A stretch of 64,000 nucleotides of DNA from Cephalotrichum gorgonifer. Its lineage: Eukaryota > Ascomycota > Sordariomycetes > Microascales > Microascaceae. The notes below the pieces were generated by a model that saw only the letters and a list, made by a program, of their open reading frames with translations, was not told the origin of the DNA and did no database searches. Both the position numbers and the translations under genes were made by a program. Shown here in pieces: positions 24,396-33,881 of the stretch (position 1 is its first letter; each line of letters starts with the position of its first letter). The stretch is from contig ONZQ02000005.1 of the NCBI GenBank assembly GCA_900312665.1, positions 2,149,077-2,213,076 of the forward strand, read 5' to 3'.

Positions 24396-25832
24396 ATTGG
24401 CCGACTGGAGAATAGAACCTGAGGGATATTAGGAGTAGCTGAAATGATTGTGAAAGTTGAAGTTCCTTTGGCGGTGGTAGATCAGAAGGGTGTCACGAAT
24501 GACGTATATATTATACTCGATTCTATAAGCTCATGCACACACCCCTGGTCAATAGCTAAACTAGCCAGCCATAGTTCAGCATCCTATTAGACAGTGATGG
24601 GAGTGTCTATGAATGTTTCCATGCCCCCAAGTTATTCACACAGACCTGGTAACCATCAGACCAGTCCAGGGCCTTGATCGAGGATACGCCGCGACTTAAA
24701 CTCATATGTAAAGTAATGATGTGATGAATAATTCCAGGCTTGAGACTAGATAACCAAAGTCGAGATCCGGTACCCCTATGGGAACTATCACTAGCCTCTG
24801 TATGCTCGTTGGAACAGAGCCTCTCCTACGCTTGTCCCCTTCCTCTTTCGCTTGCCTTGCGAGACAGAAGTAGAGGAGGACTTTCGCCAAAAGCTGACTA
24901 TCGCCAGTTGTTTCTAGCCAGCAGTCACAGCACAATGCCCCTTCAGTAAGCAATGTAGAAAATGTGAAAGCTGTTCTCCAGTTTTTCTCTCTGTTGTATT
25001 ACGCGTTCAACGGGCTCGACCGTGCCGATGATCCGACGCTGTGGGCGAATAGTGGGGATGATAAGCCCCCATGCCAGCAGCGGATGCTTGCATTATCCCG
25101 CTGGTAGCTCCAGGGGTAGAGAGACGATATCCGGGTTTCTTGCCCCCTCAAGGTTTCATAGGTGTTGCGGGCTAGACATAGTAGCCTGTTCCTTGCTTAG
25201 GGATTCACGTGGGCTGGCCTGAAAGCTTTCATTGGCAGCACCCGGATTGCTCAAGAAGGGCGGCGAGACAATTGTAACTACCAAACTCATGATCCTCTTC
25301 ACCATCACACGAAGGGGCTGTATCTTGGGCCTCGGACTATTGGGTGAGAACTCGGATGATACAATTCACACAGCCGGACCCCAAGAGGAAGAAGGTGAGA
25401 GACGAGTGAATGTGACCAGGCATTTTGTTAGTTGGTTGGTCCGCAGAACTTATCGGGACATGGTGTATCGCCCACGGTCTCATAATGAATGACAAAGGTG
25501 AGGTTTTGCTCCTCTGCTGTCGATAATTACATCAAATGCAAGCGAGTCTCAAGGAGGGAGATTTGGGGTCCCGTCGCCAAGATTTTCACGAACACGAGCT
25601 TCTTCTCTGATGATGACGAGTGTTGTTTGGGCCATTGAACGTTGGTTGATGACACCAAACACCTTCCATCCACCACACCGAGCGCCGCCAAGCCCGTTCG
25701 GGTAATCACCCAGCCCGGGCTATCCGTCCATCTCAGCCGCTCGACTCCACCTTCAAAAGGACCTCATCCCATCCTCTTCCTCCCAATCGACAAAATAATA
25801 ACAAAAAGGAACCAGAAAAAAGACGAAACGAA
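24396..25832. other. Intergenic, no gene seen
   Basis: Divergent spacer between the GFA-family gene (minus) and the alpha/beta hydrolase (plus). Short frames are present but none has a known domain. Confidence 0.55.
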
Positions 25833-26630
25833 ATGGCCGCAGCACAACCAGAACTCTTCTTCGAATCCCACAACGAGGACAAGCAGGAGACGATAATCCT
25901 CCTCCACGGCCTCCTATCCTCGCACAAGGAATACGACAGTGTCATCCCGCACCTGGGCGCCTACCACATCCTCGCCGTCGACCTAAACGGCCACTCCGGC
26001 TCCGCAGCCATCAAGCCCACCACCACCTCCTCCAGCGCCGAGAACGTTGCGGCGCTGATACGCGCGCGCGCGAAGGGCGGCGCGGCGCACGTGGTAGGCC
26101 TCTCATTCGGCGGGTTCGTCGGGCTCGTTCTCGCGGGGCGGCATCCCGACCTCGTGCGCAGCCTGTTCGTGACGGGTGCTGCGCCGTTCGAGGGGCTGTA
26201 CAAGTGGATGGCGGAGCGGCCGTCGGTGATCTGGTACTCGATGCGCGCGCTACTGGGCATGCCGGTGTGGCTGTACTGGTGGTTGGCGGAGGCAAAGGGG
26301 ATGAAGAAGAATGATGGGTTGTATGCCGACATGCAGAAGAACCTGACGTGGGAGAACGTGAAGGATTGCTATACTAGTATTCTTAGCCTGTCGTTTGAGG
26401 ATGTTGGGAAGATAGAGGTTAGGGTGCTGGGCGTTGCGGGGGATAAGGACGATGACCTGGGGTCGACGAGGAAGATGGGGGAGGTGCTGAGGGACGGGAG
26501 AGCTGTTGTTGTTAGGGGGGCGGTGCATGCTTGGGATCTACAGTTTCCCGAGCTGTTTGCGAGGGGAGTGTTGGCGTGGGTGAGGGAGGAGGAGTTGCCG
26601 GTGGAGTTTGAGAGTTTGGTGGCAAGTTGA
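25833..26630 (+). CDS. Alpha/beta hydrolase, function unassigned
   Basis: A single-exon gene of 265 residues. The oxyanion-side motif LLHGLLSSHKEYD is at residues 23-36, the nucleophile elbow GLSFGG at 89-94 (Ser91), and the candidate acid in AGDKDDD. The catalytic His is His232 in GAVHAWDLQFPELF. The fold and length match the AB-hydrolase_1/6 superfamily, which includes epoxide hydrolases, carboxylesterases and C-C hydrolases, and nothing in the sequence fixes the substrate. There is no signal peptide, so it is probably intracellular. The start has good context (GAAATGG). The gene is the last before the NLR-rich part of the window. Confidence 0.87.
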   Translation: MAAAQPELFFESHNEDKQETIILLHGLLSSHKEYDSVIPHLGAYHILAVDLNGHSGSAAIKPTTTSSSAENVAALIRARAKGGAAHVVGLSFGGFVGLVLAGRHPDLVRSLFVTGAAPFEGLYKWMAERPSVIWYSMRALLGMPVWLYWWLAEAKGMKKNDGLYADMQKNLTWENVKDCYTSILSLSFEDVGKIEVRVLGVAGDKDDDLGSTRKMGEVLRDGRAVVVRGAVHAWDLQFPELFARGVLAWVREEELPVEFESLVAS

Positions 26631-27119
26631 TTACGAAGTTCTGCCTCTATAACCTACTGGCAACGGGTTTTCTATCCAGATTCTGTTAGTATTCCGATCA
26701 TGACAATACCACATCATCTAATCTTGCTTTCTTTCTCTCTCCTGCCGCTGGACTAACAACCACTATATCGCGCACCTCGAGCCTCTTATTTCCTCCTGTC
26801 CATTGTTCTTATCCCTCTTCTTAGCTAGATGTGTCTCGCCTACAATGAAAGAGCAGAAATCTAGAGGAACACATACTCATTGAACCCAATCATCCACGCC
26901 AACGTATGTATCCACGCTGAACAGACCTGACCTGAGTGTTCATGCAGGTGAGCATCGATTGGTTGACCGCCACGCCTGCACTCTTGTGCGTCACGTGGCT
27001 TGGCAGCACATGAAGCATCATCCGACATGAGCTACGGCAGCCTTCAGACTTCATCTCGCTGCCGACTTTCGTCTCCATGGTAGAGCAGAAAAAGGCCGCC
27101 AACAGTCCCGACCGCGACC
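26631..27119. other. Intergenic, promoter of the patatin-NLR
   Basis: No gene is visible. The last part precedes the patatin-NLR start, and a pyrimidine-rich stretch lies at 26725-26820. Confidence 0.55.
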
Positions 27120-30100
27120 ATGTCAGAACAGACTCTCTCCCTCTTGGCCCTGGATGGGGGTGGAGTTCGGGGTCTGTCGTCACTACTGATCCTGCGGCGC
27201 CTTATGGAGGCCATCAACCCCGACAATCCACCCAACCCCTGCGACGTCTTTGATATGATCGGCGGAACAAGCACCGGCGGGTAAGAAGCCAAAAACTCTT
27301 CTATCACCACGTCGAGCGTTGGTTCTCACGTGGTCCGGCGTTCTTAGGATCATCGCCGTAATGCTGGGCCGCCTTCGAATGAGCGTCGATGAGTGCATTA
27401 GCCAATATATCCAGCTCTCGGATACCGTCTTCAAGCAAACGTCGTACTTTCCCGTCAGGGTCGATGGTCGGGTTAAGGCCAGATTTGATACGAGGGCGTT
27501 GGAGCGCGTCATCAAGCAGACCGTTGGTAAACAACTCCCGAGCGACGGTCCTGACGCTCTTCTCCGAGATTCAAGTCCTGGCGAAGGAAAATGTAAAGTG
27601 TGAGTGAGCCAGCCATCCTCCCATACCCGCACTACCGGTCGAGAAAACTTTGCTGTTACAGTCTCTCACATACACTCCGGCGCCAGCTTCGTGTGTACGG
27701 CAGCCAGTTCGGACATGACACACACCACCAAGCTGACCAGCTACTACAACCCCCGTCGGTCCAACGACTTGCTCTCCACCACCAAGATCTGGGAGGCCGT
27801 GAGGGCCACGTCCGCGGCTTCCACCTTCTTCGATCCGATCAAACTCGGGCCCTACGGCGAGTGCTTCACCGACGGTGCGACCGGGGCAAACAACCCTGTT
27901 CGCGAGCTGTGGACGGAGGCCGGGGACGTCTGGCACCACCTGGGTCCGCTGGGGTCGAGCTTGAAGTGCATCGTCTCCATTGGAACAGGCCAGTCGTCCG
28001 GCGTTCCCGAGTTTGGGGAATCTCTTGTGGATGTTGTGAAGGCGTTGAAGCAGCTTGCGGTGGAGACGGAGAGGACGGCGGAGAAGTTCGCACAGGAGCA
28101 CTCCCACCTCGTGGAGGAGGGTCGGTATTTCCGCCTGAGTGTGGGAAAGGGGCTTCAGGGAATCGGGTTGGAGGAGGCGTCCAAGGTGCCGGAGATCACG
28201 GCGGTGACGAGATCTTATCTCTCCAGTGAGGCCGTGGCGGACCTTGTCGGGCGGTGCGCTAATAGTCTCAGGGAGCGTGGTAGGTATCACTTCATGCCAA
28301 ATAAGTCTAGCTTCTCCCCGCCGTGGATAGTGTGCTGACATGCTGCTCAGCTGCGCCAGGCCTTGTCCTCGTCGGACCGACCAACGGAGGCCCGTTGTAC
28401 GCGAAGACGCTCGTCGACTCCATGCGCAACGGCATGCAGTCGTATAGGTCGATGCTGGGCTCTGGCGCTTTCCGAATCAGACACCATGCTAGGGACATTT
28501 TCCTCACAACCACTGATTTATACACAGACTTGTTTGTCGGTCAACGCATCTTCACCTCAAACTCGGACCCTTCACTAGCCGTATCGACGAGTGCCCGGGA
28601 GACGGCCGCCAGCTTGGTAGCTCAACTAGACTCTGTACTGGAAACGGCCTCGCCCACCCTGACATTGACGGACGCGGACTTCTCACTAATCAAGTTGACA
28701 CGCGGCGCCGTCCTCACCTGTCTGAGGTTCTGCCTGAAGCGGGAGATATACCTGCGCCCAGTTGCAACATGGATCGGACTGACACTTGACTTTATGACTT
28801 TTCTGAACACTTTCACTCTCGAGTACTTCCCCGAGTCCGCAGCTGTCCAAGCGATGTTCCTCAACACGTATTGCTACCTCTGGGTCGCATCCCAGCAGGT
28901 AGTCAACTTCTTCCTAGACGAATTTGGCACAGAGATTCAGCTGTCTCGGGACATACGATTGGAGAGGCGCTGGCGGCCGATCAACGACACCTTGTCGGCT
29001 ATCCAGGCGGTCGTGTCGTCGGATGCGGCGTTCGCCATACACACGATCAGCGCGTTTGTCCCCGAGAAGGCCGCGATGCTCTCCGAGATTGAGCGTGCGA
29101 GGGGCCGGATCATCGATAAAATCGGCCAGATGGACGAGGCGGCGGAGAGGGAGCGCCAGGTGCGACGGCGTGACGTCATCAGATGGGTTTCAGATCTCGA
29201 GTACGGCGAGACGCAACAGGCTCTGCATGATACACGGCTAGAAGGCACTGGAATCTGGCTCCTGCAGACGCCAGAGTTCGAAGAGTGGTTTCAGGGTAAG
29301 AGTTCAGGCATCCTGTGGTGCTTCGGAAATCCTGGTGTTGGTAAGACGGTGCTGTGCTCGGCCGTACAGGATTACATATCTCGGGAATTCTCAGGAAAGG
29401 CGGAGGTTGGCTTCGCTTTCGTGTACTGCACATTCCGCGAGCCACAGACTCCCTCTGCATATATCCTCTCGTATCTGCGGCAATTGCTCTCCCAGCTACC
29501 ATATGTACCCTCGCAAGTTCAGGTCAGCCAACCCCGTTGTGTATGGCATCATTGACAGGACAGTGGTTGACGGATCGACGAATTAGGAGAAATATAACAA
29601 CCTCTACGGGTCTGCCAAGCGACTTTCGCAGGCAGACATTGACCTGCCTAGCGAGAAAGAGGATCAGGTGACAGCCTGTCAAAGCCTCTTCACTTACATC
29701 CTTGAGCGGTTCGAGAAGGTTCACCTCGCCTTTGACGCCCTCGACGAGTGCGATGACCGTGAGAAGTGGCTGCTTCCGTTCATCTGCCGCCTAGTGCAGA
29801 GATACCAGAAGAATCCCTCGTCACGCGTCCACGTAAAGCTCTTTGTGACGAGCCGGCTACGGCCCGACATCGAGAGGGCGTTCTCGAAGGTCCCGACACT
29901 GCAGGTCTTGGCCAAGAACGTCGATGGCGACATCGCTGCATATCTTGAGCACGAATTCCAGCGGAGGTCTAGGGAGGAGAGCATCGGTGCCTTGCACTGG
30001 AAGCTGAAACCTCGGATCATGCACTCCCTGACGTCCCGGGCTAATGGAATGTATGTGCTGAGAGGTCACCGCCGTCCGGGGCCATAGTGATGTTTGCTAA

Positions 30101-31335
30101 CAAGTGGGGGTTGGAACAGGTTTCTATGGGTCAAGTACCAGCTAGACATCATCTTCGAGCAGTTCACGGAGGCCGGCATCGTTGAAACGCTTAATGACCT
30201 CCCCGAAACGCTCCACGGCCACTACGACCGCGTCCTCAAGGCTATCGACTCGCAGAGCAGACCCGTCCGCGAGCTGGCCATAGATGCGCTATGGTGTGTG
30301 GCGGGAAGCCTGAGAAGGCTCCACGGAACCGAATTGGCTGCTGCTATTTCCGGGTTCCGAGACCCCAGGGCGGGCTTGTTGCCCGGAATCGATCCTAAGG
30401 GGATAGTGCAAGCCTGCCACAATCTCCTTGTTGTCTCTCCGGATGGAACTATTGGCTTTGCGCACTACTCTGTCCTAGAGTACTTCACGTCCGAGCACCT
30501 CCAGACCCAGGAGAGCTTTAGGCTGCGTAGCTATGCCGTCGACCTAGACGACTGCCGGTTCAGGGTCACTCTCACTTGTCTGTACTGCCTGGAGGGGCTC
30601 AACCTAAAGTCCGGCGAACAGCCGCTGGAACAGTACGCCACAGAGGAAATCGCAAACCACCTACGACTCACCGAGGGCCGTCACCTCCGGAAACCGGGGT
30701 TCATCCGTCTCTTCGTCAAAGCGTTCAGGCCCCTCCAATACGGGTCCTATCTGCGCGTGTCCGCCTCCCCGATCCAGCTCGCGGCACAGCTCGGGCTCTA
30801 CGAAGTAGTCACGGCGCTACTGGAGGCGGGCGAGCACGGGGGCACGGAGGACCTGGAGGGCGCGCTGCGCTTCGCCTTTATGGAAAATGACGGCTCGTAC
30901 GGGAGCTGCCAGCAGGCTCTCCTGGTCCATGGCGTTCATATGGGAGCCGCGAGCCCCCGTATACCGCTGCCGGGCGAGGACATGCCGTTCCTGCAGTTAC
31001 TGCCTCGGGATGCTGGTGGCCCAGAGGACGAGTTGGAGAGAATTCCTGGGCTACCTAGTGGGGTGCTGGACTGGACCACGACAGGGTTGGGGATAGATGG
31101 GGTTGGTCGGGGGCCTAGCTTGACACCAATGGCCGCGTTGACGACTCATAAGCCGAGACGGGTGGTTAATCTGCCATACCGGGATTCATATCTGGGAGGA
31201 AAGACGCAGCCGGAACCGGCTCAGATTCGAACGCGAAGGCCGCACTTTCAAGAGCTTTCAAGTGGCGGCTCTGGAAGTGACTCCCAGATACCAAACATAC
31301 AGGCTTCAGAAGAGTGGCAAGTCAATAGGGGATAG
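27120..31335 (+). CDS. Patatin-NACHT-ankyrin NLR (STAND) protein
   Basis: The model joins 27120-27280, 27348-27599, 27687-28279, 28351-29522, 29587-30050 and 30120-31335, giving 1285 residues. The N-terminal patatin lipase domain (residues 8-330) has the oxyanion motif DGGGVRGL, the elbow GGTSTGG with Ser51 and the DGA motif at Asp200. A predicted helical linker follows. The NACHT NTPase has Walker A GNPGVGKT near residue 661 and Walker B LAFDALDECDD near 776, then the FLWVKYQLD and FAHYSVLEYFTSE blocks. One ankyrin-like unit (SPIQLAAQLGLYEVVTALLE) and a degenerate tail end the protein. Fungal patatin-NLRs are sensors of non-self; the phospholipase is the presumed effector released on oligomerisation. 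GTSTG and KCKVFVC are both rebuilt across introns, which supports the model. The far C-terminus could hold an unrecognised intron. Confidence 0.88.
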
Positions 31336-31977
31336 AGACTCGGCGTAAGAATTAAGATACCTATGCAGTATTAATATCTTAATCTAGCTAGTCTATAAAG
31401 GAAATACCAAACTAATCTTATTATGAATAGTTAATATATTATATAATGAACAAATAGGTATACTGGTGATGTGGTGCACGACGGAGAGGGCCGGATCGTC
31501 CCGGTGCGGCAGCTCCGAAGTGGCCGCCGGCCCGGAGGCTCGAGACACCCACTCACCTCAATTTCTTATTTGTACTTAAAGCACACAAGGCCCTTTCTTT
31601 CACTTTAGGAGATCAAGGAATACATCTCTTTTGTTTGTGACCCAACTGTTCAGCTCGTATGTGAGCCCGGCCGGGACCTTGGATCTGGTTCCGAAGATGT
31701 GACCCTGACCTCTGGATATCCCTACTCGGAGACCTGCAACCTTGATGAGCTCCCCTGAGCTTATCTTTAATTTCATTGGCTTGAGATTTGGAAAGATCAT
31801 TGATCAGTCCTCAGGCAGTTTGAACCCCGAGTTTCAAGGCTGTATCCCTCTTAGTTCCCTTGTTCTGAGGGGGTAATGATAGGAGCGGAGATTTGATTTC
31901 CTGTACTTCATCAAGTGCCAATTTACAGATTTCCCTCCATCCTTTAGCAGGCCCATCATCCATCCAGAATCCATTTC
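31336..31977. other. Intergenic with AT-rich island
   Basis: No gene is visible. About 31350-31460 is markedly AT-rich with many TA steps, unlike the flanking GC-rich sequence, and could be a decayed element, but no termini are recognisable. Confidence 0.55.
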
Positions 31978-32865
31978 CTAGTAAGAAAGAGATATGGGCA
32001 TCATCAAAAACGTTCTTCCCTTGCTGTCATCTAGAGAAGGCGGGATATGGCCTCCTCGTATGTTCACCTGCAGCGCCGGGTGTAAAAGTCTCGGCTCCTT
32101 CAATCCAGAGTCGCGGTCCCGCCGCCAGTTAATAAAGTCATCCTTCTTAGTGCCCTCCTTCACATGCTTATTCCTCTCGAGCTGCTCCGCGACTGTCACA
32201 CACGGCATCGGCTCCCTGCCCGAGTCCGCCGGGGGATAGTCATGCCCCGTATAAAGCTTGTAGTGTGCAGGCAAGGAGAGGAGTCGCTGCATGGACTGAT
32301 AGAGGACGCTCGCGTCGCCGCAGGGAAAGTCGCATCGAGCAGAACCGACGTCGGGATTGAAGATAGAGTCGCCCGCGAATACATTGCTGCCAATCTGGTA
32401 CCCGCTGTGGTCGGGGGTGTGGCCCGGCAAGTGGAGCACTGCGGCTTTTAGGTTACCGATATTGAACACCTCGTCATCCTGGAAGAGGTGGTCGAAGGCG
32501 TTGTCGAGCTCTGCTTGGGGAACCCTGTACCTGGGCCCAAATGTGGCCTGAACCTTGCGGATGTCGTGCCCTGTGCAGATGGGCACCTTGGATCCCTGCG
32601 ACTGTAGCAGCCTCCGTTGTAAATAAGCGGCCGCGGTGAGATGGTCGGCGTGGGCGTGCGTCTCTAGAAGCCGGACGACGGTGTAGCCGTGTTTCGTGAC
32701 GACGTCTAGGAGTTGATCAGCGGACGAAGTGGTGATTCTGAGTTGGCCTAGATCGAGGTCTAGAACAGGGTCGATGATGGCGGCCGCCTTAGACTCCGGG
32801 CAGGCAACGACGTACTGCCATGTTCCCGTCTGACTTTCGAAGACCGAGTGGACGGTGGGTTCCAT
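31978..32865 (-). CDS. ETHE1/persulfide-dioxygenase-like MBL-fold hydrolase
   Basis: A single-exon gene of 295 residues. The metal motif THAHADH is at residues 69-75, with His70, His72, Asp74 and His75. LPGHTPDHSGY and FAGDSIFNPDVGSARCDFP follow, the latter pairing the bridging Asp with the ETHE1-type GSARCDFP segment. YTGHDYPP near the C-terminal third supplies the last histidine. These features place it with ETHE1/Blh persulfide dioxygenases and not classical glyoxalase II. The family oxidises glutathione persulfide to sulfite and is mitochondrial in animals. No clear targeting peptide is seen here, so a cytosolic paralogue is plausible. It lies between two NLR genes; that position may be chance. 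No rhodanese domain is fused. Confidence 0.87.
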   Translation of the reverse strand: MEPTVHSVFESQTGTWQYVVACPESKAAAIIDPVLDLDLGQLRITTSSADQLLDVVTKHGYTVVRLLETHAHADHLTAAAYLQRRLLQSQGSKVPICTGHDIRKVQATFGPRYRVPQAELDNAFDHLFQDDEVFNIGNLKAAVLHLPGHTPDHSGYQIGSNVFAGDSIFNPDVGSARCDFPCGDASVLYQSMQRLLSLPAHYKLYTGHDYPPADSGREPMPCVTVAEQLERNKHVKEGTKKDDFINWRRDRDSGLKEPRLLHPALQVNIRGGHIPPSLDDSKGRTFLMMPISLSY

Positions 32866-33881
32866 GGCTAGGGAGGTAAATCTTATCGATACAGCTAGAA
32901 AATAAATAGGAAGGGAGATTTTCTTGGAGCGAAAGGAAAATAGATTATTTCTGGAAGAATTTACTGGGGTGGGCTGGAGTCAAAATAGACTTCCCCGGCT
33001 CTTTAGCTTCTTTTTCAAGGTATGGATCCTAGCTAATCCTGACCGGCAACTGACTGTAAACTCGGCGGTAAGGATTCATCTCAATTGGCTAGGCAGTGTG
33101 CCACTTTCGGCGAAGGTGATGACATGAGAGTCAGGAAACCCCGAGAGACCCACATAGTCCCCGAGAGTGACGACACATTAACTTGAGGGAGTCCGGGAAC
33201 CCCGAAAGCCCGACCCACATAGTCCCCGAAGGCAAGGCGAGTTATGGCTTTCAGTTGCCCAGGAAATGCGAAACATATCACCTGTTGATCATCTCGTGGG
33301 GCTTGGGAATGATGGACAATATATCTCCGTAGGCTGCTTCTCTCCACGCTCCAAACATGATGGTAAGAGACTTGAATCAACCAGGCGGACTCACGCTCAA
33401 TTTTCTCAATCGACGGCCGAGGTCGACGGCTTTTATTTCCCTGTGCTGTATATTGCTGAATTACTCTTTTAAATGTGTGTGTAGCGGACCTATCCGGGAG
33501 GACCACCGCTATTTACTTCCTTCTCAACCCAAGGCTTTTACATCTCATGGCAGCCCTACGCCTGCCCGCAACGCCGTCTGGCTGTTAAAAGAAGATTTCG
33601 ATCCTAGGGAAGGATGTAAGCTCAGATAGTAGGTGCCCTTATTCCAGAACTATTGCCTCGCACTCCACTAGGGGTGTGAGAGCCTGCGGGTTTGAAATGG
33701 CGTCGTAAACAGGGTCGGCCTATACCAAGAGTGGCTCTGAGAGCGACCCTTGGCAAGAAATCCGAAAAGAAAAGCGTCGCAGATGCTGTATCAAACTCCC
33801 AAATTCGTCGTCAATACCCATTAATCCGATCCATCTTCTCATAACAATGGCCGACAGGACTCTCCTAGCTCACACTGGAGG
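32866..33881. other. Intergenic with short direct repeat
   Basis: No gene is recognisable. It contains the imperfect direct repeat listed separately at 33128-33231. Confidence 0.55.
33128..33231 (+). repeat. Imperfect direct repeat, two copies
   Basis: Two copies offset by about 61 bases, at about 33128-33168 and 33189-33231. They share GAGTC, then AACCCCGA, then CCCACATAGTCCCCGA. The second copy has a few extra bases in the middle. Origin is unknown. Confidence 0.75.
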
